64,000 nucleotides of DNA from Skermanella aerolata KACC 11604 (GCF_000936425.1 NZ_AVFK01000029.1:1-64000); one strand, 5' to 3'; positions 9,527-22,107 are shown, numbered from the stretch's first letter. The notes: generated by a model from the sequence alone, not told the origin. Numbers and translations are program-made.

Positions 9527-9545
9527 GTTCGATAATAAAACGAAC
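9527..9545 (+). promoter_or_regulatory. GTTCG-N9-CGAAC inverted repeat before glpS
   Basis: GTTCG (9527-9531) and CGAAC (9541-9545) form an inverted repeat around the A+T-rich centre ATAATAAAA, 78 bp before the glpS start. This may be an operator or part of the promoter; the A+T centre is out of keeping with the local composition. Confidence 0.35.
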
Positions 9546-9622
9546 CCGCCCACAAGGGCCGGGCGCTTTGGGGAGGTCGGTTTGCGTTTCTGCGGGGATG
9601 GCTGCGATTCCGGTGTCTGCCC

Positions 9623-10723
9623 ATGACGCTGGTGCTGGATCGGATTTCCCGTGTCGTCGGCGGTGAAACCCACCTGCACGAGTTGTCCCTGACGCTTGAA
9701 CCGGGTTCGCTGAACGTGCTGTTTGGCCCGACGCTGGCCGGCAAGACTTCGCTGATGCGGCTGATGGCGGGACTGGACCGGCCCTCCGGCGGGCGGGTGC
9801 TCTGGGATGGCAAGGACGTGACGGGCGTCTCGGTGCGCCGCCGTCAGGTCGCGATGGTCTACCAGCAGTTCGTCAATTATCCCTCCTTCACCGTCTACGA
9901 CAACATCGCCTCTCCCTTGAAGCTGGCAGGACTGCCCAAGGCCGAGATCGACCGCAAGGTGCGGGAGGCGGCTGGGATCATGCACATCGACGGCCTGCTC
10001 AAGCGCCTGCCGGCGGAGCTGAGCGGCGGCCAGCAGCAGCGGACCGCGATAGGGCGGGCGCTGGTCAAGGAAGCGGGGCTGCTGCTGCTCGACGAGCCGC
10101 TGGTCAACCTGGACTACAAGCTGCGCGAGGAGCTGCGCTCCGAGATGCGCGAGATCTTCAAGCGGCACCGGTCCATCGTCGTCTATGCCACGACCGAACC
10201 GCTGGAAGCGCTGATGCTGGGCGGCACCATCACGGTGCTCCATGAGGGCAGGGTGCTTCAGAGCGGTCCAACCGTTCAGGTCTATCACAACCCGTCCAGC
10301 CTGAGGGTCGGGCAGGTGTTCAGCGATCCGCCGCTCAATCAGGTGGATGGAGTGGTGGATGGGTCCGGCGTGCTGCTGGCGGACGGCATCCGGGTCCCCG
10401 CCGCCGGCCATCTGGCCGACTTGGCCCATGGCCGCTACCGCTTCGGCATCAGGGCGAACCACCTGTCGGTGTTCCGAGCCCATGACGACGACATCCCGGT
10501 TCCGGGTACGGTGGAACTGGCGGAGATCAGCGGGTCGGAGACGTTCATCCATGTCCACGGTCCGGGCATCGCCTGGGTCGTCCAGCAGGACGGCGTCCAT
10601 ACGTTGAGGATCGGCGAGCCGGTCACGGCTTATGTCAACGCGCGCCGGCTGTTTGCCTTCGGGGCCGATGGCGGGCTGGTCGCGGCCCCGCCGCGCCCAC
10701 GTCTCGGCATGGCGGCGGAGTAG
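9623..10723 (+). CDS. glpS: Glycerol ABC transporter ATP-binding protein GlpS
   Basis: One of two different nucleotide-binding subunits of a glycerol-import ABC transporter, of the kind described for rhizobial glpSTPQUV. The 366-aa chain has Walker A GPTLAGKT (35-42), Q-loop YQQF, signature LSGGQQQR, Walker B LLLLDEPL, and a C-terminal regulatory OB/TOBE-like region (about 240-360). The D-loop/H-region reads VVYATTEPLEALML, so the usual switch histidine is not obvious, as is common for this branch. It is the first gene of a six-gene run with 9-30 bp gaps or overlaps. Confidence 0.88.
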   Translation: MTLVLDRISRVVGGETHLHELSLTLEPGSLNVLFGPTLAGKTSLMRLMAGLDRPSGGRVLWDGKDVTGVSVRRRQVAMVYQQFVNYPSFTVYDNIASPLKLAGLPKAEIDRKVREAAGIMHIDGLLKRLPAELSGGQQQRTAIGRALVKEAGLLLLDEPLVNLDYKLREELRSEMREIFKRHRSIVVYATTEPLEALMLGGTITVLHEGRVLQSGPTVQVYHNPSSLRVGQVFSDPPLNQVDGVVDGSGVLLADGIRVPAAGHLADLAHGRYRFGIRANHLSVFRAHDDDIPVPGTVELAEISGSETFIHVHGPGIAWVVQQDGVHTLRIGEPVTAYVNARRLFAFGADGGLVAAPPRPRLGMAAE

Positions 10724-10732
10724 GAGAGGGCC

Positions 10733-11818
<1,086 letters not shown>

Positions 11819-11835
11819 GGGAGGAAAAAGGCGCC

Positions 11836-13550
<1,715 letters not shown>

Positions 13551-13566
13551 CAAGGGGACCACCGCC

Positions 13567-13860
13567 ATGGAAACGCTGGCCGCCGACCTGGAGTGGATGG
13601 CCTGGACGGGACCGACCGCCGCCTTCTTCGCCGGCATCGCCCTGATCCTGGCCGCTATGACCGCGTGGCAGACCGTATCGCCGACGATCGAGCGGCGGGG
13701 ATTCCTGCCGATGCCGACGACGCGCGGCGACCGGCTTTTCATCGGCCTTCTCGGCAGCGCCTATATCCACCTCGCCGTCATCGGCTTCACCGACCTGAAC
13801 CTGTGGATCGCGTTCGGGGTGTCGCTGGTGTGGATGGCGGTGGTCATGAAGTTCGGCTGA
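13567..13860 (+). CDS. glpU: DUF2160 membrane protein (GlpU-type)
   Basis: A 97-aa hydrophobic protein with about three transmembrane segments (AAFFAGIALILAAMTAW, LFIGLLGSAYIHLAVIGF, LWIAFGVSLVWMAVVM). It lies between the second permease and the binding protein, the position of glpU in rhizobial glycerol operons, and matches the DUF2160 type. Its biochemical role is unknown; it may be an accessory subunit of the transporter. It begins 16 bp after glpQ with an AGGGG site. Confidence 0.82.
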   Translation: METLAADLEWMAWTGPTAAFFAGIALILAAMTAWQTVSPTIERRGFLPMPTTRGDRLFIGLLGSAYIHLAVIGFTDLNLWIAFGVSLVWMAVVMKFG

Positions 13861-13941
13861 ACTCCCCCGCTCTCTCTGGTGAATGTCGGAGAGTCCGGTC
13901 CGATCGCAACGACAACAACTAGAAACGGTTCGGAGGAAACA

Positions 13942-15690
<1,749 letters not shown>

Positions 15691-15699
15691 GTACGGGAA

Positions 15700-15745
15700 T
15701 CATGAAGGGAGTTGTTGGGCTTCGGCCCAACAACTCCCTTCATGA
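15700..15745. terminator. Perfect 21-bp hairpin, bidirectional terminator between glpV and benE
   Basis: Two exact 21-nt arms (15700-15720 and 15725-15745) enclose a TTCG tetraloop. The hairpin lies 9 bp after the glpV stop and includes the benE stop (TCA at 15740-15742 on the plus strand), so it can end both convergent transcripts. Its inner part, GTTGTTGGGC/GCCCAACAAC, resembles the hairpin core of the REP units elsewhere in the window and shares the flank GGAGTTGTTGGGC with the copy at 49.76 kb. No T-run follows. Confidence 0.7.
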
Positions 15746-16951
15746 ACCAGCGGGACGTCCCGCCCGCTGCAACATCAGCAGCAAGCCGCCCGCCACTAGC
15801 CCCCAAAACGCGGAGCCGATACCGAAGAAGCCGACGCCCGACGCCGTCGTGACGAAGGTGACGATGGCGGGCACGCGTTCGTCCTCCTTCGCCATTGCGG
15901 CGGTCACCGCTCCGGCGAGGCTGCTCAGCAGCGCCAGTCCGGCGACCGCCTGGATCAGCAGGGGCGGGGAGGCGGCTATGAAGGCGGAGGCGAAACCGGC
16001 GAACAATCCCAGCAGGAGATAGGCGGCCCCGCTGGCGACCGGCGCTATCCAGCGCCGCGCCGGGTCGGGGTGGGACTCGGGACCGGCGCACAGCGCGGCG
16101 GTGATCGCGGCGAGGTTGACGGCATGCCCGCCGAACAGGGCGGTGATCCCGCTGAACAGACCAGTCGAGATAAAGACGGGGCCGACATCGGGCTGGTAGC
16201 CGTTGCCGCGCATGACGGCCAGTCCCGGCACGTTCTGCGATGCCATCGTCACTATGAACAGCGGCAGCGCGATGCTGATCGCGGCTGATAGGGTGAACTC
16301 CGGCATCACGAGGACCGGCTTCGGCCAGATGTCCGCCAGTGCTCCCGCCGGTATCGGGGTCGCGAAGACGACGATGCCGACCGTCACCAGCACCGCGAGG
16401 GGGACGGCGTAGAGCCGGGCGAAACGCCAGCCCAGCGCCCAGACGATGACGATGGGCAGCGCCAGTTCAGGGACAGCGCCGACCGCCTTGACGGGTGCCA
16501 GGCACAGGGTCAGCAGGACCCCGCCCAGCATGGCGCTGGCGAGGCTCATCGGGAGTGAGACTACAGCCCGGCCGAACGGCTTCCACAATCCGGCCATCAC
16601 CACCAGCAGCGCCGCGACCATGAAGGCGCCGGTGGCGGCGGCGAATCCGCCGTCGGGTATGCCGGTTGAAATCAGCAATGCCGCACCCGGCGTAGACCAC
16701 GCGATGCTGACCGGCTGACGGGTCGCGATACTGTGGGCAGCACCCAGCAGTCCCGTCACGATGCAGAGCGCCAGCAGGCCCGAGGCGGCTTCCGCTGGGG
16801 AGGCGCCGACGCCGGCCAAGCCCTGGAGCACGATCGGAAAGGCGCTGCCGAAACCGACGATGGCGGCGAGGATGCCGGCCGTGGCGGGTTGCAGCAGGGA
16901 AGCCCGCGCGGGGGTGTGGAGAGCCGAATCGGTGAGGGGATCTTTGGGCAT
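15740..16951 (-). CDS. benE: Benzoate/H+ symporter BenE family transporter
   Basis: A 403-aa inner-membrane protein with about 11-12 hydrophobic segments, of the BenE family. Recognisable parts are the N-terminal AAIVGFGSAFPIVLQGLAGVGASPAEAASGL, the segment TRQPVSIAWSTPGAALL, and the later ISTGLFSGITALFGGHAVNLAAITAAL. BenE members import benzoate or related aromatic acids. No benzoate dioxygenase is in the window, so the substrate is uncertain. It is divergent from a GntR regulator across 93 bp that hold a palindromic operator. Confidence 0.87.
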   Translation of the reverse strand: MPKDPLTDSALHTPARASLLQPATAGILAAIVGFGSAFPIVLQGLAGVGASPAEAASGLLALCIVTGLLGAAHSIATRQPVSIAWSTPGAALLISTGIPDGGFAAATGAFMVAALLVVMAGLWKPFGRAVVSLPMSLASAMLGGVLLTLCLAPVKAVGAVPELALPIVIVWALGWRFARLYAVPLAVLVTVGIVVFATPIPAGALADIWPKPVLVMPEFTLSAAISIALPLFIVTMASQNVPGLAVMRGNGYQPDVGPVFISTGLFSGITALFGGHAVNLAAITAALCAGPESHPDPARRWIAPVASGAAYLLLGLFAGFASAFIAASPPLLIQAVAGLALLSSLAGAVTAAMAKEDERVPAIVTFVTTASGVGFFGIGSAFWGLVAGGLLLMLQRAGRPAGS

Positions 16952-17014
16952 GCCCTTTTTCCGTGCTCAGGAGAATGGACTTGTTGCAGTTCGTTCTCCG
17001 CCAGACTACATCAA

Positions 17015-17028
17015 GATTGGATCCAATC
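17015..17028. promoter_or_regulatory. GntR operator candidate, perfect 14-bp palindrome
   Basis: GATTGGATCCAATC is an exact palindrome in the gap between benE and the divergent gntR gene, 17 bp before the gntR start. ATTGGATCCAAT-type sites are typical of FCD-subfamily GntR regulators, which usually repress the adjoining divergent gene and themselves. Confidence 0.6.
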
Positions 17029-17044
17029 AACAGATGGATATCGG

Positions 17045-17740
17045 ATGAATCGGGATTCGGAAGTCGCCTCGCTGTCGTTGGCCGGCTTGATCGCGGCGTC
17101 GGGGCCGCGTTACCGTACGGCGACCGAGTTCGTCGAGGCGACGCTGCGCACAGCGATCCTGTCCGGCAGCCTAGGCGGCGGCACGCCGTTGCGGCAGGAG
17201 GATCTGGCGGAAGCCTTCGGCGTCAGCCGGATGCCGGTGCGGGAAGCCCTGCGCCAGCTGGAGGCGCAGGCGCTGATCGACTTCGTGCCGCACAAGGGCG
17301 CGGTGGTCACCGAAATCTCGGCCAGCGACGCGGCCGATACCTACGCGATCCGGCTGGCGTTGGAGCCTGCCGCCTTCGCATTGTCGATCCCGCACCTGAA
17401 TGGCGAGGATTTCACCCGCGCCGCCGACCTGATCGCGGAGATGGACGCGGAGCCGGACCCGTCCCGGATGGGCGAGCTCAACCGGCGTTTCCACATGTCG
17501 CTTTACGCCAGGGCCGGGCGGCCCCGGCTGCTGGCCCTGGTCGAGGGCCAGCTTGCGGCTTTCGACCGCTATCTCCGTTTTCACCTAGCCGCGAAGGGCA
17601 GGGAGCACATGTCCCAGGACGACCACCGCGCCATGCTGGACGCGGCGCGGTCGGGCGATACCGCCCGCGCCGGCGCCGTTCTCAAGTCCCATATCGGAAC
17701 GGCGGCGGCGACGATCGACCGGTTCTTCGCGGAGCGCTGA
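17045..17740 (+). CDS. GntR family regulator, FCD (FadR) subfamily
   Basis: A 231-aa transcription regulator. The N-terminal winged HTH is clear (LRQEDLAEAFGVSRMPVREALRQLEAQALI, about 55-85, then PHKGAVV). The C-terminal FCD domain has metal-site candidates in NRRFHMSLYARAG and the late ISTA-like histidines (DDHRAMLDAARSGD, LKSHIGTAA). It probably controls benE, given the divergent arrangement and shared palindrome, with an aromatic acid as a likely but unproven effector. The start is ATG 17045 after ATCGG; the longer upstream frame overlaps benE and is rejected. Confidence 0.88.
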   Translation: MNRDSEVASLSLAGLIAASGPRYRTATEFVEATLRTAILSGSLGGGTPLRQEDLAEAFGVSRMPVREALRQLEAQALIDFVPHKGAVVTEISASDAADTYAIRLALEPAAFALSIPHLNGEDFTRAADLIAEMDAEPDPSRMGELNRRFHMSLYARAGRPRLLALVEGQLAAFDRYLRFHLAAKGREHMSQDDHRAMLDAARSGDTARAGAVLKSHIGTAAATIDRFFAER

Positions 17741-17757
17741 GCGATGGGTGTTTGGCG

Positions 17758-18681
17758 TTATGCGAAGAAGTAATCGATGCCTTCCTCCAGTCCGACCAGA
17801 TCGACCGTGACATGGGTGCTGGCGCCCGCCTTCGTCGTCATGTCGAAGATCGTCTTGCCGCCGGCGGTGGAGACATCGAGGGTAGCCTCGTCGCCGGGGC
17901 TCGCCGTGAAGATGAGCTGGTCGCCGTCCACGGTGCCGGCGCCGTTGAAGCCGGTTATGTCCACCGTCCCCGTAAGATAGAAGTAGTCCGGCGAAAAATA
18001 GAACTGGTCGGCGTCGCCCGAGCCGCTGACGATGGTGTCATGGCCGCCGATCGCGAAAAAGCGGTCGTTGCCGGCGCCGCCGCGTATCGTGTCGTCGGCG
18101 CCGAAGCTGTAGAAGAGATCGTCTCCCGCCGTGCCGGTCACGTCGATGCCGGCGCCCGGCGAATCGTAGCCGTAGAATTTCAGGTTGCCGGTTCCGCCGG
18201 CGACGACCTTCTCGATTTCCTGGAATTTGCCGGTTTCGATGTATGCGCCGAACTTGTCTTCGAAGAAGAGTTGGCCGCTGGTTCGGCCGCTCATGAAGAT
18301 ATCCGTGCTGACCGGCTCGACCTTGCCCTCGAAAGACAGGGACGTCGCGTGGTTGTTGATGGTGAGCGTGTCGATGCCGGCATCGCCGTCCAGGATGCTG
18401 GGCGCCAGATAATTGCCGACCGTCAGGATGTCGGATGCCGTCGGGTCGTAGAAGAGCTGGTCCGCCCCCTCGCCGCCATAAAGATATGCGATCCCGCTTC
18501 CACCGTTGAGGACGTCATCGCCGGCTTCGCCTTTCAGCGTGTCGGTACCGCCCTCGCCATAGAGTTTATCGTCGCCGGCCCCGCCATAAAGGATGTCCCA
18601 GCCGTTACCACCGAAAAGCCGATCCTGTCCGTCTTCGCCGCGCAGGATATCGTTGCCGTTTCCGCCCTGGATCGTCGCCAT
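17758..18681 (-). CDS. RTX (hemolysin-type calcium-binding repeat) protein
   Basis: A 307-aa acidic protein. The N-terminal 70 residues are RTX nonapeptide repeats (GGNGNDILRGEDGQDRLFGG, GGAGDDKLYGEGGTDTLKG, GEAGDDVLNGGSG), with another set near 190-215 (AGDDLFYSFGADDTIRGG). These bind calcium and fold into a parallel beta-roll outside the cell. There is no Sec signal peptide, as expected for type I secretion, but no type I exporter gene is nearby. The C-terminal 100 residues form a beta-rich region ending in an FFA-like hydrophobic tail. Start ATG 18681 has GGGGAG upstream. Confidence 0.8.
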   Translation of the reverse strand: MATIQGGNGNDILRGEDGQDRLFGGNGWDILYGGAGDDKLYGEGGTDTLKGEAGDDVLNGGSGIAYLYGGEGADQLFYDPTASDILTVGNYLAPSILDGDAGIDTLTINNHATSLSFEGKVEPVSTDIFMSGRTSGQLFFEDKFGAYIETGKFQEIEKVVAGGTGNLKFYGYDSPGAGIDVTGTAGDDLFYSFGADDTIRGGAGNDRFFAIGGHDTIVSGSGDADQFYFSPDYFYLTGTVDITGFNGAGTVDGDQLIFTASPGDEATLDVSTAGGKTIFDMTTKAGASTHVTVDLVGLEEGIDYFFA

Positions 18682-18803
18682 GTCAATCTCCCCCGGAAAA
18701 CAATCACAGGGGATTTTCCCATGGACGAGTACCGCCGGGGCCGGATGTTCGGTACAGGCGCTGATCCACGTAAGATAGTGTTCTTGTGGCGAGGATTATG
18801 GCC

Positions 18804-20498
18804 TTACCGGGTATCTTCGTCGCGATCGTGAGGCGGTGCCGGCAGCAGGGCCACATGGACGGTGGTTCCCTGCCCCTGAACGCTGTCGAGCGTCAGCGAC
18901 CCGCCATGAAGCTCGACGAACGAGCGGGCAAGCGGCAAACCGAGGCCGGTCCCTTCGAAACGGCGGTTCATCGCGCCGTCGCCGCGATGGAAGGGTTCGA
19001 AGACCTTCGACAGTTCGGACTTGGCGATACCCAGCCCGGTATCGGCGATCTCGATTTCCATCTTTCCGGTCAGAGGATGGATCATCGCCGTCATGCGGAT
19101 GCTGCCGCCGGACGGCGTGAACTTCACCGCGTTGGACAGGACGTTCAGCAGCGCCTGCTTGATCAGCCGTTCATCCGCCCACAGCCGGGGCAGGGCCTGT
19201 TCGGGCAGGGCTATTTCGAAGCTGATGCCGGCAGCCGCGGCACGCGGTTCGATCAGGCGGGCGACCGACGCCATCAAGTGGGTGGCGTCCACCCAGTCCG
19301 GCGTCAGGTTGATGCGGCCGGTCTCCACTTTAGCCACATCCATGATGTCCGAGATGATCTGGAGCAGCAGCTGGCCGCTGTCGTGGATGTCGGCGGCATA
19401 GCCGACGTAGCGAGCCGAACCCAGCGGTCCGAAGGATTGGTTCTTCAGCAGTTCGGCGAAGCCGAGGATGGCGTTCAGCGGAGTGCGAAGCTCGTGGCTC
19501 ATGGTGGCCAGGAACTCCGTCTTGGCGAGATCGGCGAACTCCGCCCGCTCGGCCCGGCGTTTCGCCTGGCACAGTTCGGACCGCTCTTCCGCGGCGGACA
19601 GGATGTCCCTGACGGCTGCCTCGACGATAGCCAGCGGACCGGCCGGCAGCGTCAGCGCAGGGTTGTCGAACTCGATCCGGCCGGAAGTGCCGGAGACTTC
19701 GACATGGCGGGCGCGGGTCAGGCCCTTCAGCGTGTCGAGCAGGGGCGATAGCGATAGATCGGGGGCCATGCCACGCAGGGCGCGGCCTTGGGATTGGGCG
19801 ACGGCGGCGAGGAGGGCGTTCTCCACTGTCAGGCAGTACAGGTCCTGCTCCAGCGTCAGGTGTGCTTCGGCCATGTCGTTGTTCGCGCGCTCCAGCAGAG
19901 CGATGGTTTGGCGCTTCTCCAGGTGCAGGGCTACAAGGCGCCCGATCGCTTCCAGTTCGGCGGTGACCTGGCGCGACGGAGCGCCGCCGTCATGGCGCAG
20001 GCGGAGCCGGCCATACAGCGTCCGTCCTGCGCGGAGCGGGATCGCCGAGTTCCGGTCGTCTCCGGCGGCGCTGCCGGCTACCAGACGCAGACCTCCGGAT
20101 GTCCAGTCGCCGACGGAAGCCGTACCGGCTCCGGGATCGGCGGAAATTTCCGTAGGGGAAATCCGATCGTCTTGGTCTAAGTCGTCGCCGTTGAAGTCGT
20201 CGCCGCTGAAGCCGGCGGCATGGTCGATCTCGAACTCGGCGCGTGAAATGCCGGGAATGTCGTTGAGCAGTAAGGAGATGTCGGACAGGCTCGTTTCTAT
20301 GGATGGGTACTCGTCCAATCTGCTGACGGCGGCAAGGATGCGGCCGATCAGCCGGGAAGAAGCTGCGTCACGGGATACGGTCAGGGGAGCCATCAGGGCC
20401 GACGTGCCGCCTGAGCGGGCGAAGCGCACGACCGCGTCCTGGTTGAAGATCGATCCATGGTCCTGGCCATGATCCCGGACGTCAATGTCATTCGACAA
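18804..20498 (-). CDS. Soluble sensor histidine kinase
   Basis: A 564-aa kinase without transmembrane segments. The N-terminal 180 residues look like a degenerate GAF-type sensory region (IPLRAGRTLYGRLRLRHD), followed by a second unassigned region (200-310). The HisKA domain has the phosphoacceptor H335 in MSHELRTPLNAILGFAELL. HATPase motifs N (LNVLSNAVKFTPSGG), G1 (EIADTGLGI) and G2 (GTGLGLPLARSF) are intact. The H-box resembles the PdhS/DivJ-like group of alphaproteobacteria, but that is a weak inference. No response regulator adjoins it. Confidence 0.88.
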   Translation of the reverse strand: MSNDIDVRDHGQDHGSIFNQDAVVRFARSGGTSALMAPLTVSRDAASSRLIGRILAAVSRLDEYPSIETSLSDISLLLNDIPGISRAEFEIDHAAGFSGDDFNGDDLDQDDRISPTEISADPGAGTASVGDWTSGGLRLVAGSAAGDDRNSAIPLRAGRTLYGRLRLRHDGGAPSRQVTAELEAIGRLVALHLEKRQTIALLERANNDMAEAHLTLEQDLYCLTVENALLAAVAQSQGRALRGMAPDLSLSPLLDTLKGLTRARHVEVSGTSGRIEFDNPALTLPAGPLAIVEAAVRDILSAAEERSELCQAKRRAERAEFADLAKTEFLATMSHELRTPLNAILGFAELLKNQSFGPLGSARYVGYAADIHDSGQLLLQIISDIMDVAKVETGRINLTPDWVDATHLMASVARLIEPRAAAAGISFEIALPEQALPRLWADERLIKQALLNVLSNAVKFTPSGGSIRMTAMIHPLTGKMEIEIADTGLGIAKSELSKVFEPFHRGDGAMNRRFEGTGLGLPLARSFVELHGGSLTLDSVQGQGTTVHVALLPAPPHDRDEDTR

Positions 20499-20808
20499 GC
20501 TGCTCTCTCCTAAACGTCGCCCTGATCGAAGGACGATCGCCCCACGCTGGATAGATTATCAGCATTGGTCTATTACCGCAGTCTTAACTTTGCCCCATAG
20601 TTTTGGGCGAAATACTGAGCTTCGTGCAAGCGATATTATGGGTGACGCCAAAGACACTCAGGATGTATTTAAAAATCAGAAGATTATCGTTCGACTTTCG
20701 TACAAAGATCGATCGAAACATGGGCAGAAAGGTCTGTTTTGACAGTGCCGAACCCGATTGCAATCTGTTGAGTGCGTCGTACGAAAGAAGAGATGAGGGT
20801 GAATCACC
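20499..20808. other. Intergenic region upstream of hpf
   Basis: A 310-bp gap between the divergent kinase and the hpf-like gene, A+T-richer than its surroundings. It must hold promoters for both. I see a TTTGACA at 20738 that could be a -35 element, but no convincing partner. A weak GCCC/GGGC hairpin lies near 20592-20608. No ORF here has a credible ribosome site. Confidence 0.4.
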
Positions 20809-21135
20809 ATGGATGTTCCTCTGGAACTCGCCTTCCATAACCTGGAAGCTTCCGAAGCCGTCGAAGCGCGGGTGCGTGAACGCGTTGCCAAGCTGGAGAA
20901 AATGTTTCCAAGGCTGGTGGCATGCCGGGTCGTGGTCGAGGCACCGCATAAACAGCACCAGAAAGGCAATATTTTCCGTGTCCGGATCGAGATGTCGGTG
21001 CCGGGGGACGATCTGGTGGTCAGCAAGGAACCAAACCACGCGCATGAACGGTTTGCCGACCCCGACGTCTATGCCGTCCTGAAGGACGCCTTCGAAACCG
21101 CCGAGCGGATGCTGAGGGACTACAAGGGCAAGTAA
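20809..21135 (+). CDS. hpf: HPF/RaiA family ribosome-associated protein
   Basis: A 108-aa short-form ribosome hibernation factor of the S30AE/sigma-54 modulation family. The fold is visible as beta-alpha-beta-beta-beta-alpha: PLELAFHNLEASEAVEARVRERVAKLEKMF, then ACRVVVEAPHKQHQKGNIFRVRIEMSVPGDDLVV, then VYAVLKDAFETAERMLRDY. It lacks the long C-terminal dimerisation domain. The N-terminus (FHNLEAS-x-A-VEARVRER) is the variant seen in proteobacterial stand-alone members. It is monocistronic and not linked to rpoN or ptsN, unlike classical hpf, so a specialised role is possible. Confidence 0.85.
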   Translation: MDVPLELAFHNLEASEAVEARVRERVAKLEKMFPRLVACRVVVEAPHKQHQKGNIFRVRIEMSVPGDDLVVSKEPNHAHERFADPDVYAVLKDAFETAERMLRDYKGK

Positions 21136-21247
21136 GGCGCCCTATCGCCGGCCGGGAGCAGCGTGCAGCCGCATTCCGGCCGGTGCTTGAACCCGCAAGG
21201 CGGCGAAGGGTCCAAGGTCGATTCGCCGAAGGGCAATTCGTTTAGGC

Positions 21248-21799
21248 TCAATCCGTTGAGGATTGAGCACCGGAGCCGGGAAGTTCGGCGACTTCGATCC
21301 GGACGCGGGCTGTGCCGTCGTCGGTCATGTCGAGCTTGCGGGCAGCGGCTCGGGAAAGATCGATGACCCTTTTCCCCGAATAGGGACCCCGGTCGTTGAT
21401 CTCCACGTTGACGGCCTTGCCGTTGTCGAGGTTGGTCACCTTGACCACCGTGTCGAGCGGAAGCGAGCGGTGGGCGGCAGTCAGCTTGTTCTGGTCGAAC
21501 CGCTTGCCGCTGGCGGTCTTCTTGCCGTTGAAGCCTGGGCCGTACCAAGAGGCGGTACCGACCTGCCGGAAATCGGGCTTCTTGCCGGGCTTCGCCTTGG
21601 CAGTGCTGGCTTTGGATGCCTTAGCTTTTGCAGTGCTGGCTTTAGAAGTTTTGGATTCGGCTGTCTTGGACTTGACGGCGGTATCGCCGGACTTGGTGGT
21701 GGAAGAGGCTGCGGAGGCGGGTACAGTATCGATAAAGGTAACGGGAAGTGAAAATGCTGCCGTAAGCAGTGCGGTCGCCAAAGCTTTTTTGAATGTCAT
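21248..21799 (-). CDS. rlpA: Septal ring lytic transglycosylase RlpA family protein
   Basis: A 183-aa secreted protein with a signal peptide (KKALATALLTAAFSLPV) and a low-complexity linker of Lys/Ala/Ser/Thr with SKASTAKAKA repeats. A double-psi beta-barrel follows, with the RlpA hallmarks GTASWYGPGFNGKKTASGKRFD and VNVEINDRGPYSGKRVIDLSRAAA; the Asp of NDRGP is the likely catalytic residue. No SPOR domain and no lipobox are seen, so it is the short soluble type. It probably cleaves naked glycan strands at division sites. Confidence 0.88.
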   Translation of the reverse strand: MTFKKALATALLTAAFSLPVTFIDTVPASAASSTTKSGDTAVKSKTAESKTSKASTAKAKASKASTAKAKPGKKPDFRQVGTASWYGPGFNGKKTASGKRFDQNKLTAAHRSLPLDTVVKVTNLDNGKAVNVEINDRGPYSGKRVIDLSRAAARKLDMTDDGTARVRIEVAELPGSGAQSSTD

Positions 21800-21933
21800 C
21801 AGTCTTGCCGAACGTTGTTGACCCTAAACAACCAACACGCCAGCCGGTGATTTTGTTCCAGTTATGGAAATTACGGAACATTGTCGCAATTTGAATGTTT
21901 TGTGTCGACCAAGTCCTGCTTACGGAGCTAATA

Positions 21934-22008
21934 ATGCCTAACATCTTCGTCATCATCGGTGTCATCGTCGTCATCATCGCCATCCTGTCCTTCCTTGGAC
22001 TGCGCTGA
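21934..22008 (+). CDS. 24-aa hydrophobic membrane peptide
   Basis: An ATG at 21934 with GGAG 7 nt upstream opens a 24-codon ORF. The product is nearly all hydrophobic (VIIGVIVVIIAILSFLGL) and begins MPNIF and ends LGLR, fitting one membrane-spanning helix with a positive C-terminus. The codons are strongly Ile/Val biased (ATC/GTC), which non-coding DNA of this GC content would rarely give. It resembles short conserved hydrophobic proteins of alphaproteobacteria that end in FxGLR, recalled from memory and not checked. It lies in the gap between rlpA and a solute-binding protein. Confidence 0.65.
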   Translation: MPNIFVIIGVIVVIIAILSFLGLR

Positions 22009-22036
22009 GACCGCCTGCCGCCGGTCGTTGACACTA

Positions 22037-22095
22037 CCCCGTTTGGTCGATAGCGTCCGGAGAGCACTTTCCGGAACCTGATCGACCGAACGGGG
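22037..22095 (+). promoter_or_regulatory. Long hairpin before the solute-binding protein gene
   Basis: The 15-nt arms 22037-22051 and 22081-22095 pair throughout with one G-U. Inside, TCCGGA at 22056-22061 pairs with TCCGGA at 22070-22075. The structure ends 12 bp before the ATG at 22108, so it would bury or sit next to the ribosome site. No T-run follows, so it is either an attenuator or mRNA-stability element rather than a classic terminator. Confidence 0.5.
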
Positions 22096-22107
22096 GCTTG
22101 CCGCGTC

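Noticed and set aside
16733-17044. N-terminal extension of the GntR regulator over benE
   Set aside because: It is antisense to benE and removes the promoter gap; ATG 17045 gives the standard FCD regulator length.
20485-20742. 85-codon frame in the gap before hpf
   Set aside because: It overlaps the kinase start region, has no ribosome site and lacks domain features.
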